Assembly (NCBI GenBank): GCA_046074525.1
Contig: JBJTOK010000067.1
Span: forward strand, 1-64,000
DNA from: JAHEZL01 sp046074525
GTDB lineage: Bacteria > Bacteroidota > Bacteroidia > Flavobacteriales_C > GCA-002722245
Direction of reading: 5' to 3'
DNA: 64,000 nt
In this document: piece by piece, positions 1-7,765 of the stretch
Position numbering within the stretch: the stretch's first letter is position 1
Layout of the letters: each line of letters begins with the position of its first letter
Notes under the pieces: model-generated
The model's input: only the letters and a program-made list of their open reading frames with translations
The model's database searches: none
What the model was told of the DNA's origin: nothing
Made by a program: the position numbers and the translations under genes

Positions 1-141
1 GAAAAAGCAGAACTTTAAAACCAGAAAATAATACCTTTGTTTAACCTCCGACGCAGGTTATGAACTTTGAAATTTTTTCGCCACCAAATTAGGTGGTCAC
101 TTTGCTCCGGCCTCAGGTGGTCATTTTAACCGGCATTTACA
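1..141. mobile_element. Possible terminal end of an IS21-family element (remnant at window edge)
   Basis: Two direct copies of a roughly 20-base unit starting AGGTGGTCA and ending CCGG lie at 91-110 and 115-133, a 24-base period. Just before them is a short inverted repeat, CCACC...GGTGG, at 81-96. The block ends in CA at about 141. Spaced GGTGGTCA-type repeats and TG...CA ends are typical of IS21-family termini. No istA or istB coding sequence is visible, because the window starts here. The identification is inference from the repeat pattern. Confidence 0.35.
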
Positions 142-174
142 ATTAAATTACTAAACCTGCACAATTGAATAGTT

Positions 175-363
175 TCAGGGTAAAATTGCCCCGGTTTTGT
201 CTTCAATAGCCTTTTTCAGGCAATCGGGACAAAGGCAATTGCCTCCATCTGTTTTAAGAGGCATCACCAATGGTAATTCAGCACACCAGCAATCCTTTGT
301 AAAGCAGGAGAAGCTGTTGTTGCAGTGGGAGCAGCATTTAATTCTTTCTTTCCTATTGTCCAT
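175..363 (-). CDS. Cysteine-rich CWC-type small protein
   Basis: A 62-residue cytoplasmic protein. It has the spacing CxHC near the N-terminus, a central DCWC motif followed by AELP, and a CLCPDC motif near the C-terminus. This arrangement fits the cysteine-rich CWC family, which are presumed zinc-binding mini-proteins of unknown function. The ATG at 363 is preferred over a TTG nine bases upstream. The gene stands alone between a possible IS end and the porin gene, which points the other way. No partner or pathway can be assigned from context. Confidence 0.75.
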   Translation of the reverse strand: MDNRKERIKCCSHCNNSFSCFTKDCWCAELPLVMPLKTDGGNCLCPDCLKKAIEDKTGAILP

Positions 364-496
364 GATTGTCAAAACTAGATATTCTATGTTTAAAAGAATC
401 TTTAGGAGGTGAAAAATCTAAAACCTTGATAATAAAGGAAGTTGCGATGAGTCTAAAGAATAAATTTAGGCGAGTCTAAAAATATTTTTAAAAAAA

Positions 497-527
497 CTTG
501 TGTCATTTGTTGAATTGTGTAAATTTG
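497..527 (+). promoter_or_regulatory. Bacteroidota-type promoter upstream of the porin
   Basis: CTTG (497-500), a 19-base spacer, then TAAATTTG (520-527), an exact match to the Bacteroidota -7 consensus TAnnTTTG with a one-mismatch -33 TTTG box. It would start transcription near 533, about 40 bases before the porin ATG. It probably drives the porin and amtB together. Confidence 0.5.
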
Positions 528-572
528 TAAAATCACTGGGGGGTGTAAATAAAATGTAGTAAACCCTAAATT

Positions 573-1724
573 ATGTTTAATATGATGACAAAAAACAATT
601 TTAAGAAAGCATTTCTGGTTTTAGCGGGAGCGTTTTCTTTGCAAACGATGAATGCGCAGGAAGAGGCCGATAAAGGTACTTTTACATTCAATGGTTATGT
701 AGATGTTAACTATTTCAAGAACTTCAACAATCCTTTGTCGGGCTCTAACACAGGTACATCTGGTTTTGCCCGAGCTTTCGATCAGAAAGACAATTCTTTC
801 GGATTGGGATTGGTACAAGGAAAAATGACTTATGTATATAAGAAAAGCACAGTTGTTGCAGACTTGACTTTCGGTCCTTATGGTGACTTAGGGAACTACG
901 GTAACGTGATTGGATCTGTAGCAGGTGGTTCTACCGCACTTTCTATCAAACAAGCTTACATCACACATGCATTCACTGATAAATTCTCCCTTACTGCCGG
1001 TCAGTTTGGTACTCACGTTGGTTACGAAGTAATTGATGCTCCTTTGAACTTCAACTACTCCCTGAACAACTTGTTCAACAACGGTCCTTTCTACCATATT
1101 GGTTTGAAAGCTGAGTATGCTGTCTCTTCTAAATTCGGTTTGATGGCAGGAGTGGTGAACAACTGGGATAACCTTTATGATAACAACAAATACAAAACAG
1201 CAATCGCTCAGGCTAAATTCATTGCCAGCGATAAATTGGCTTTCTATCTGAACTACGTAGGTGGAAATGAAACTGGTGTTACGGATACTGCAGGAACTGC
1301 TTTGTTCAATGGTGATGACACTACAAGTGCATTCAAGCAATTGGGAGACCTCGTTATTACTTATCAGCTCACAGATAAGTTCTACATCGGTTTCAATGGT
1401 GTGGTAGGTGCTTCTAAAGTATCTGGTACTACCAGCAACTGGGGTGGTGTTGCTCTTTACTCCAACTATGCCTTCACCGACAAGTTTGCTTTGGGTGTTC
1501 GTGCCGATTATTTCGACAATACAGAAGGTGTAATGTACATTGGTAACACTCAGGTACAATCTTATACTCTGACAGGAAAAATTACTTTGGCTGATGGTCA
1601 CCTGATGATCAAACCTGAAGTTAGATATGATATGTACGGTAACAACCAGTTCGAAGATGAGACAGGTGCTTTCACCAACAAAGCTCAGCTTACAGCCGGT
1701 GCTGCTGCGATATATAAATTCTAA
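573..1724 (+). CDS. Outer-membrane beta-barrel porin (BBP2/OmpL-like) paired with AmtB
   Basis: A 383-residue protein with a signal peptide ending at MNAQ-EE, then a run of alternating aromatic/glycine beta-strands finishing in a terminal phenylalanine (AAAIYKF), the usual outer-membrane barrel signature. It resembles the putative beta-barrel porin-2 family, members of which often precede ammonium transporters in Bacteroidota. The likely role is passive entry of ammonium or small solutes into the periplasm for AmtB, 35 bases downstream. ATGs at 582 and 585 are alternative starts. Codon choice is strongly C-ending for Phe and Asn, unlike most neighbours, suggesting high expression. The substrate is inferred only from the neighbour. 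Confidence 0.8.
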   Translation: MFNMMTKNNFKKAFLVLAGAFSLQTMNAQEEADKGTFTFNGYVDVNYFKNFNNPLSGSNTGTSGFARAFDQKDNSFGLGLVQGKMTYVYKKSTVVADLTFGPYGDLGNYGNVIGSVAGGSTALSIKQAYITHAFTDKFSLTAGQFGTHVGYEVIDAPLNFNYSLNNLFNNGPFYHIGLKAEYAVSSKFGLMAGVVNNWDNLYDNNKYKTAIAQAKFIASDKLAFYLNYVGGNETGVTDTAGTALFNGDDTTSAFKQLGDLVITYQLTDKFYIGFNGVVGASKVSGTTSNWGGVALYSNYAFTDKFALGVRADYFDNTEGVMYIGNTQVQSYTLTGKITLADGHLMIKPEVRYDMYGNNQFEDETGAFTNKAQLTAGAAAIYKF

Positions 1725-1759
1725 AACCTTAATTATTTAATAAACTAAAAACTAAAGTT

Positions 1760-3088
1760 ATGATCGAAAAAAGATGGATTATATCGTTCACCCTGATTAT
1801 TGCGGTGGCTTTATTCGCCCTGTCATGGGAATTCGTGGCGCCAGTTGAAACTGCTACCGCCGCTGCTGCTGATACTATTGTTCCTGCTGACGTAGCATGG
1901 ATGTTGACTGCAGCTTGTTTAGTGTTGTTGATGACGCCTGGTTTGTCCTTCTTCTACGGAGGGATGGTAGGATCAAAAAGTGTGATCTCTACAATGTTGC
2001 AAAGTGTTATCTGTCTCGGGGTAATCAGTATCCTGTGGGTAATGGTAGGTTTCAGTCTCGCGTTCGGTGAAGATGTAGGTGGAATGGGTATCATTGGTAA
2101 CCCTTCAACTTTCTTCATGTTCAAAAATGTTGATGCTGCTCCTCACGCTTCAATTTATCCTACTATTCCGTTCATCCTATTCGCAATGTTCCAATTGAAA
2201 TTTGCGATTATCACTCCTGCTTTGATCACTGGTTCTTTCGCTGAAAGAGTTCGTTTCATTGCTTACCTCTTGTTCGTTTGCTTGTTCAGCTTGTTGATTT
2301 ACGCTCCATTGTGTCACGCTGTATGGCATCCAGACGGAGTATTGTACAATGACTTCCATCTGTTGGACTTCGCTGGTGGTACTGTAGTTCACATGTCGGC
2401 TGGTTTCGCTGCTTTGGCTGGTGCTGTTGTGTTGGGTAAAAGACAAAAGAAAGAGCACGTTGCTGCAAACATTCCTTTCGTATTGCTGGGAACTGGTTTG
2501 CTGTGGTTTGGCTGGTTCGGTTTCAACGCCGGTTCTGCTGTAGCTGCTAACGGTACTGCTGCAATGGCTTTCGCTACTACCAACACTGCATCTGCTATCG
2601 CGATGTTGACCTGGATCTTCTTCGATCGTATCAACGGCCGTAAGGTGTCTGCCCTCGGTGCTTGTATCGGTGCCGTAGTTGGTTTGGTTGCTATCACTCC
2701 TGCTTGTGCTTTCGTTACTGTTCCGCAAGCGATCTTCATCGGTTTCATCGCCGCTATCATCTCTAACCTCATGGTAAACTGGAAAGCTTTGAAAAAAGTG
2801 GACGATACGCTCGACGTATTTGCTTGTCACGGTGTAGGTGGTATGGTTGGTATGATCTGTACTGCGATTTTCGCAAAAGACAAAGGGTTGATCTACGGTG
2901 GTACTGAAGACTTTATGCTGGCAATTGCTGCTTTGGCAATCGTTGCAGTTTTCGCTTTCGTAGGATCTTTCATCTTGTATAAATTCACAAACATGATTAT
3001 TCCACTTCGTGTAACTGAAGAGTCTGAACAAATTGGTTTAGATATTTCTCAGCACGGGGAATCTGTAAATGCAGAATCTTTAGGTTAG
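1760..3088 (+). CDS. amtB: Ammonium transporter (Amt family)
   Basis: A 442-residue inner-membrane channel that conducts ammonium/ammonia. It starts with a signal-like hydrophobic segment (residues about 8-26), then eleven further hydrophobic helices. Family hallmarks are visible: DVAWMLTAACLVLLMTPG near the start, FFYGGMV, the first pore region DFAGGTVVHMSAG with its conserved His, and the second conserved His in DVFACHGVGGMVG. Length is normal for the family. It follows the porin by 35 bases and probably shares its transcript, which would end at the hairpin just downstream. No glnK/PII gene is adjacent, so regulation by a PII protein cannot be judged here. Codons are heavily optimised (nearly all Phe as TTC). 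Confidence 0.95.
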   Translation: MIEKRWIISFTLIIAVALFALSWEFVAPVETATAAAADTIVPADVAWMLTAACLVLLMTPGLSFFYGGMVGSKSVISTMLQSVICLGVISILWVMVGFSLAFGEDVGGMGIIGNPSTFFMFKNVDAAPHASIYPTIPFILFAMFQLKFAIITPALITGSFAERVRFIAYLLFVCLFSLLIYAPLCHAVWHPDGVLYNDFHLLDFAGGTVVHMSAGFAALAGAVVLGKRQKKEHVAANIPFVLLGTGLLWFGWFGFNAGSAVAANGTAAMAFATTNTASAIAMLTWIFFDRINGRKVSALGACIGAVVGLVAITPACAFVTVPQAIFIGFIAAIISNLMVNWKALKKVDDTLDVFACHGVGGMVGMICTAIFAKDKGLIYGGTEDFMLAIAALAIVAVFAFVGSFILYKFTNMIIPLRVTEESEQIGLDISQHGESVNAESLG

Positions 3089-3111
3089 AAAAATAGGTTT
3101 TGGGTTAAGAG

Positions 3112-3141
3112 ATCCGCAGTCGAAAGGCTGCGGATTTTTTG
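3112..3141 (+). terminator. Rho-independent terminator after amtB
   Basis: Perfect 8-bp stem ATCCGCAG (3112-3119) / CTGCGGAT (3128-3135) with an 8-base loop, followed by a T-rich run (TTTTTTG). It lies 24 bases after the amtB stop and closes the porin-amtB unit. Confidence 0.8.
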
Positions 3142-3248
3142 TTTTCAGACGAACCCAATCCTAACCCCTACAGGGGGTGCTGATATACTTTATTAACCAA
3201 TCTTTCAAATATTAAAACACGGCTGAGATGACGGAGCCCACAGTGCGA

Positions 3249-3284
3249 CCTCTGTGATCCTGCGTCTCTGTGGTAAAAATTGAG
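3249..3284 (+). repeat. Degenerate dispersed intergenic element, copy 1
   Basis: CTCTGTG-ATC-CTGCGT-CTCTGTGGTAAAAA followed by TTGAG. Related sequences occur at 7713-7755 and 11781-11816, all in intergenic positions. It looks like a decayed family of short non-coding repeats. Confidence 0.45.
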
Positions 3285-3356
3285 TGTGGGTTTAACAAGT
3301 ATATAATTATCCTCGTTGGAGGGGTTAAGGTGGGGGGTATTTTCGTAACAGGTGTT

Positions 3357-3418
3357 GTAGAGGTGCAAGATTTTGCGTCTCCCAATTTATCCGGAGACGG
3401 AAAATCTTCCGTCTCTAC
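3357..3418. repeat. Long imperfect palindrome, REP/MITE-like
   Basis: Two 26-base arms, 3357-3382 and 3393-3418, start and end with GTAGAG/CTCTAC and enclose AAGATTTT and CGTCTCC, around a 10-base centre. Only about 4 of the 26 positions are mismatched. The sequence matches the kind of GTAGAGACGC-type inverted repeats scattered between genes in Bacteroidota and cyanobacteria. There is no T-run after it, so it is not a simple terminator. Confidence 0.6.
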
Positions 3419-3424
3419 AAGACG

Positions 3425-3460
3425 AAAAAATCCGCACTGTTAGGTTGCGGATTTAATTTT
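3425..3460 (-). terminator. Terminator of the hemerythrin gene (minus strand)
   Basis: Stem AAATCCGCA (3428-3436) / TGCGGATTT (3446-3454). On the minus strand the hairpin is followed by a run of T (complement of 3425-3430). It lies just after the stop of the hemerythrin gene at 3473. The stem resembles the amtB terminator stem, so the two may be related. Confidence 0.65.
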
Positions 3461-3472
3461 TTAGAGAGATTG

Positions 3473-4024
3473 TTATTTCACCTTTAGTTTCTTCTCTGCT
3501 TCTTCCGCCTTTGCAAAAAGAATATCATTCTCAATGGTGTGGTGCAAATCCAGGTCTTCCTGGAATTCCTTTAGCTTGAAGTAAAGCATTTTGTGAGTCG
3601 GCTCAGCATCAGCAGGCGGTGTGTAATTGTTGCTGAGCTTCTTGATTTTTTCAATAATATCATGCTCGTCGTCATGCTCATCTTCCATCACCTGCACCGG
3701 TTTTTTCAGTGAACCGAAAAAGGCAGGTTCGTAGCTTTTAGGATCGTTGAGGTATTGTCCGAGCTTTTTGAAATAAGGGAAAAGAATTTCCTCTTCTTTC
3801 ACAAGGTGGCGCGACATGTCATCGGTGAATTCAATAAAGATTTCCTGAATTTCTTTTACTTCAGGGAATTTCTTTGGCTGTTTTTCCTGTACTTTCTCCA
3901 GCAAGCGGAGTATGATAGGGTAATTGGCTTTAAGGTAAGCGTGGTGGGTGCTTTTCACGTGGTCGACAATGTCTTCCAGATCCCACTCCTTCATTGAATT
4001 GATGTATGCCGTATTTTTTGCCAT
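3473..4024 (-). CDS. Hemerythrin-domain protein, RIC/ScdA C-terminal-like
   Basis: A 183-residue helical protein. It carries the hemerythrin-type di-iron ligand pattern: H-x4-HHAYL near the start, RHLVKEEEILFP in the middle, EDEHDDEHD, and DLHHTIENDILF at the C-terminus. The pattern is closest to the C-terminal domain of RIC proteins (YtfE/ScdA), which repair iron-sulfur clusters damaged by nitric oxide or oxidants. The short N-terminal ScdA_N domain with its Cys pair is absent, so direct repair activity is uncertain; iron or oxygen/NO binding is the safer call. It is divergent from the ribonucleotide reductase gene, with 62 bases between them. A TAAATTTG -7 box lies only a few bases before the ATG, hinting at a very short leader. 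Confidence 0.8.
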   Translation of the reverse strand: MAKNTAYINSMKEWDLEDIVDHVKSTHHAYLKANYPIILRLLEKVQEKQPKKFPEVKEIQEIFIEFTDDMSRHLVKEEEILFPYFKKLGQYLNDPKSYEPAFFGSLKKPVQVMEDEHDDEHDIIEKIKKLSNNYTPPADAEPTHKMLYFKLKEFQEDLDLHHTIENDILFAKAEEAEKKLKVK

Positions 4025-4086
4025 GTATCAAATTTATAAAATCCGTTGATATTGTAGAAACTAGGTCTTAATTTAATGCTCAGATT

Positions 4087-6594
4087 ATGAAAACCTACAG
4101 CTTAAATAAAGTAAAAAGCGCCAGTCTTAAATATTTCAAGGGAGATGAACTGGCTGCTACTACATGGATGTATAAATATGCTGTATTGGATAAGAAGGAA
4201 AACTGGACGGAGTTATCTCCCGATGATATGCACAAACGCATGTCCCGCGAGTTTTTCAGGGTAGAGAAGAAGGCAAAAACATCAAAATCGAAAAACGGTA
4301 AATCCGATTACGGTAAAAGACGAAAGGCGCTTACGCAAGCCGCTATTTATCAATATTTCAAGGATTTTAAATATCTCATTCCGCAAGGGAGTGTGATGGC
4401 TTCATTGGGTAATCCTTTTGTGATTGCGTCACTGTCGAATTGTGTGGTGCTTCCCGAAATTTATGATTCCTACGGCGGTATTTTTTATACCGATCAGCAG
4501 CTGGCTCAGTTGTACAAAAGGCGCTGCGGAGTAGGGATTGATCTTTCTTCATTGCGACCAAAGCAGGTTGCGGTATCCAATGCAGCGCGCACCACAAGCG
4601 GTGCGGTTTCTTTCATGGAACGTTTTTCCAATACTACCCGAGAGGTAGCGCAAAACGGCAGGAGGGGGGCGCTCATGATTACCATGAACATCGCACATCC
4701 TGATATTGCCGATTTCATCAATGTGAAACAGGATCTCACGAAAGTCACGGGTGCCAATATTTCGGTGCTGCTGACTGATGAGTTCATGCGTGCAGTGGAA
4801 AAAGATAAAGACTTTATTTTGCGCTGGCCCCTGGAGACGAGAAATCCGAAAATGAAACTCAGGGTGAAGGCAAAAAAATTGTGGGAGCAGGTGATTGTCT
4901 GTGCGCACAATACTGCTGAGCCCGGACTGATTTTCTGGGACAAGCAGCATCATTATTCCACTTCGTCGGTGTACAAAATGTACCGCAATACTTCTACCAA
5001 TCCCTGCTCGGAAATAGCCATGCAGGGTGGTGATAGTTGCAGGCTGATGGCGGTGAATCTCTATTCTTTAGTGAAAAAACCTTTTACTGAAAAAGCGACT
5101 TTCGATTTCGCAAAATTTTACGAAGTGGTGTATGAAGGTCAGCGCCTGATGGATGATCTCGTTGATCTGGAAATAGAAGCCATTGATCGTATCCTCAAAA
5201 AAGTGAAGAGTGATCCTGAGCCGGATTCCATTAAGGAAGTAGAACTCAAAACCTGGAAATTACTAAGGGATAACGGTGTTAAAGGAAGGCGTACAGGCTT
5301 GGGCTTTACCGCACTGGCTGATGCTTTAGCAGCGCTCGGACATAAATTTGATTCGCAGGAAGCCTTGGTTTTCATCGAAAAAATGATGCGCGAAAAATGT
5401 CGTGCCGAGTTCGATTCTTCTATTGATATGGCCATTGAACGTGGTGCTTTCTATGGCTTTAATCGCACTACGGAAAATACTTCCGGCTTTGTGAAAATGC
5501 TGAAAAAGGAAATGCCCGATGTGTACAAGCGCATGATGAAATACGGTAGGAGGAATGTGTCGATAAGTACTGTGGCACCCACAGGAACACTGAGTTTAAT
5601 GGCTCAGTCTTCGTCGGGTATTGAGCCTGTATTTTCTTTGCAATACACCCGTCGCCGCAAAAAAGTAAGTAAAAATGTGACTGCTAAATTCAAGGATACA
5701 CTAGGCGATGAGTGGGAAGAGTTTGAAGTTCTTCATCCTAAATTACACGAATGGATGAATGTAAGCGGTAAAAAGAATTTAGAGGAGAGTCCGTATTATC
5801 GCGCTACAGCGAAGGATATCGATTGGAAAAAACGAATTGAGATTCAGGCGCTCGTTCAAAAATATACCACACATTCTATCAGCTCTACCATCAATCTGGC
5901 AGAGGATGCCAGTAGTAAAAATGTAGGAGAGATTTATATGGAATCCTGGAAAAAAGGATTGAAGGGAATTACGATTTACCGTGAAGGTTCGCGCTCGGGA
6001 GTACTTGTGGATAAAGACGATCGCGTGCTCGATGATAAAAATGAAATTGTAGTGCACAAAGCTCCGGAGCGACCGAAAGAGTTGAAAGCAAAAGTACTTC
6101 GTTTTAAAAATAATGATGAAGACTGGATTGCTGTGGTAGGTTTACTCGGCGACCGGCCGTACGAGATTTTCACGGGTAAGCAGGAATCCTTTGTCATTCC
6201 TGCTTATATCAACGAAGGCATTGTCATCAAGATAAAAGAAGGCGCTCAAAAGGCGACTTACGATTTTCAATATGTTTCCAAATACAAAGTGAAGGTAGAT
6301 GTGAAAGGCTTGTCGCAGTCTTTCAATAAGGAATTCTGGAATTATGCGAAACTGATATCAGGAGTGCTGCGCCAGGGTATGCCTATCGAAGATGTTGTTC
6401 ACCTGATTGAAAATTTGAATCTCTATGACGAAAGCATCAATACCTGGAAAAATGGGGTGAAGCGCGCGTTAAAGCAGTTTGTTCCGGAAGGAACAACGAT
6501 TGTGAAAGCTTGTGAGAATTGTTCTTTTACAGGAGGTTTGGTGTACGAGGAAGGTTGCGAAAAATGCCCGAATTGTGGGCATTCGAAGTGTTGA
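4087..6594 (+). CDS. nrdJ: Adenosylcobalamin-dependent (class II) ribonucleotide reductase
   Basis: An 835-residue enzyme that converts ribonucleotides to deoxyribonucleotides using B12 rather than oxygen or a glycyl radical. Visible catalytic features are the N-terminal Cys in LSNCVVLP (C119), NPCSEI (residues 305-310, C307) followed 11 residues later by C318 in DSCRL, and the APTGTLSLMA loop (about 497-506). The C-terminus carries a TSCPD-like region and ends in a Cys-rich tail (CEKCPNCGHSKC) that may bind metal or shuttle disulfides. Length and layout fit the longer Bacteroidota class II enzymes. The 62-base upstream gap is too short for a cobalamin riboswitch. Its stop lies one base from the end of the convergent glycosyltransferase gene. 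Confidence 0.93.
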   Translation: MKTYSLNKVKSASLKYFKGDELAATTWMYKYAVLDKKENWTELSPDDMHKRMSREFFRVEKKAKTSKSKNGKSDYGKRRKALTQAAIYQYFKDFKYLIPQGSVMASLGNPFVIASLSNCVVLPEIYDSYGGIFYTDQQLAQLYKRRCGVGIDLSSLRPKQVAVSNAARTTSGAVSFMERFSNTTREVAQNGRRGALMITMNIAHPDIADFINVKQDLTKVTGANISVLLTDEFMRAVEKDKDFILRWPLETRNPKMKLRVKAKKLWEQVIVCAHNTAEPGLIFWDKQHHYSTSSVYKMYRNTSTNPCSEIAMQGGDSCRLMAVNLYSLVKKPFTEKATFDFAKFYEVVYEGQRLMDDLVDLEIEAIDRILKKVKSDPEPDSIKEVELKTWKLLRDNGVKGRRTGLGFTALADALAALGHKFDSQEALVFIEKMMREKCRAEFDSSIDMAIERGAFYGFNRTTENTSGFVKMLKKEMPDVYKRMMKYGRRNVSISTVAPTGTLSLMAQSSSGIEPVFSLQYTRRRKKVSKNVTAKFKDTLGDEWEEFEVLHPKLHEWMNVSGKKNLEESPYYRATAKDIDWKKRIEIQALVQKYTTHSISSTINLAEDASSKNVGEIYMESWKKGLKGITIYREGSRSGVLVDKDDRVLDDKNEIVVHKAPERPKELKAKVLRFKNNDEDWIAVVGLLGDRPYEIFTGKQESFVIPAYINEGIVIKIKEGAQKATYDFQYVSKYKVKVDVKGLSQSFNKEFWNYAKLISGVLRQGMPIEDVVHLIENLNLYDESINTWKNGVKRALKQFVPEGTTIVKACENCSFTGGLVYEEGCEKCPNCGHSKC

Positions 6595-6595
6595 T

Positions 6596-7642
6596 TTATG
6601 CAAACTCCTTCGGATCCAATTCGCTAAACTTCTTCTTTCCTTTTAAGAAATACTGTTTCACGATGCTGCGCTTGTAAATACGTGGCAGTGATTTGTTTTT
6701 GATAGTGCGTTGGATATATCGGCGTTTTTTGAGTGTTTTTGGTAAAGTCCAGTAAAACCTCATGTGCGCGCGAAACACGGCCCAGGCTTGTGTTGGATCT
6801 TTTTCGGTGAGGAATTTGAAAGCTGCAACACCGTCCAGAATCATCTTGTACAATAAATTGGGGAAAAGATTTTCCGTTGGCAGGTTTTTCACCAGCATAA
6901 TCAGGTTGTTCCTGAAGTTGAGATAAGGTTTTAGCGGATTGTGTTTCGGCAGGGTCCCACCGCCAATATGATAGATTTTTGAGTGGGGAGTGTACATGAC
7001 CTTGTAACCGAGATTCTTGATTCTCCAGCACAAATCAATTTCTTCCTGGTGCGCAAAAAAATCTTCATCCAGTCCGCCTGCTTCCCAGTAAATTTCCGAA
7101 CGCACCATCATGCAGGCACCAGTTGCCCAAAAGATCTCATCAACGTAATCGTATTGTCCGTGATCTTCTTCAAGATCGGTAAACAAGCGCCCCTTGCAAA
7201 AAGGAAAACCCATATAATCAATGAATCCACCGGCAGCACCGGCATATTCAAACTGCGTTTTTTTGTCGTACCACAAAATTTTGGGCTGACAAACACCGTA
7301 GCTCTTGTCGCTTTCCATCAGCTCGTACAGCGGTTCTATCCAGTAAGGAGTGACTTCAATATCCGAGTTAAGGAGAATGTAATAAGGTGTGTTTATTTGT
7401 TTCAGTGCCAGATTATAACCTCTTGCAAAACCTTCATTGCCGGGGTTGATAATGATTTGTATCTCCGGGTAATTTGTCTTGAGAAAAGCCACTGAGTCAT
7501 CCGACGATTGATTATCGGCTACCACAATACTTGCATACGAAGGCAGGTTGTTTTGCAACACCGGGAGAAATCTCTCCAAGTATTTTTTACCATTCCAGTT
7601 AAGGATGACGATGGCCACCTTTATTTCGTTTGCAGCAGGCAT
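6596..7642 (-). CDS. Glycosyltransferase family 2 (rhamnosyltransferase-like)
   Basis: A 348-residue GT-A enzyme. It starts with the nucleotide-binding strand VAIVILNWNG, then DNQSSDDS, the DxD-equivalent LNSDIEV (residues 91-97), and the acceptor-side motif HQEEIDLCWR (198-207). The gene resembles WbbL-like transferases that add a sugar to a lipid-linked or surface glycan. The C-terminal 100 residues are basic, suggesting membrane association. It stands alone, away from the main polysaccharide locus at 34-50 kb, so its acceptor cannot be named. Confidence 0.85.
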   Translation of the reverse strand: MPAANEIKVAIVILNWNGKKYLERFLPVLQNNLPSYASIVVADNQSSDDSVAFLKTNYPEIQIIINPGNEGFARGYNLALKQINTPYYILLNSDIEVTPYWIEPLYELMESDKSYGVCQPKILWYDKKTQFEYAGAAGGFIDYMGFPFCKGRLFTDLEEDHGQYDYVDEIFWATGACMMVRSEIYWEAGGLDEDFFAHQEEIDLCWRIKNLGYKVMYTPHSKIYHIGGGTLPKHNPLKPYLNFRNNLIMLVKNLPTENLFPNLLYKMILDGVAAFKFLTEKDPTQAWAVFRAHMRFYWTLPKTLKKRRYIQRTIKNKSLPRIYKRSIVKQYFLKGKKKFSELDPKEFA

Positions 7643-7712
7643 GACTGTAAATATAGATAAAGGGATTTAAGAGAAGAAAATTAATGAAAGGTTGCACAAC
7701 TAATTGATATTA

Positions 7713-7755
7713 ACCACCGAGGCTCAGTGATCTCTGTACCTCAGTGCTTAAAAAG
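7713..7755 (+). repeat. Degenerate dispersed intergenic element, copy 2
   Basis: ACCACCGAGG-CTCAGTGATCTCTGTAC-CTCAGTGCTTAAAAA, similar in order and spacing to the elements at 3249 and 11781. It lies in the gap between the glycosyltransferase start and the end of the T9SS cargo gene. Confidence 0.4.
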
Positions 7756-7765
7756 AAGTTGGGAT

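Larger units (their letters stand above)
3142..3424. other. Gene-free intergenic stretch with repeat debris
   Basis: No credible coding sequence lies between amtB and the hemerythrin gene. The stretch holds a degenerate CTCTGTG-type element (3249-3284) and a long imperfect palindrome (3357-3418), listed separately. A short open frame at 3168-3368 on the minus strand has no recognisable motif and crosses these repeats. Confidence 0.6.

Noticed and set aside
197..412. Open frame on the plus strand opposite the CWC gene
   Set aside because: It overlaps the Cys-rich gene antisense and has no motif; the minus-strand frame carries the family Cys pattern.
2177..3031. Long antisense frame over amtB
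   Set aside because: The amtB frame has clear conserved motifs and optimised codons; the reverse frame reads as its shadow (poly-Ser/Asn, no motif).
3168..3368. Short minus-strand frame after amtB
   Set aside because: It crosses repeat elements and has no recognisable motif or conserved composition.
4025..4086. Cobalamin riboswitch before nrdJ
   Set aside because: The gap is only 62 bases and lacks any B12-box-like sequence.
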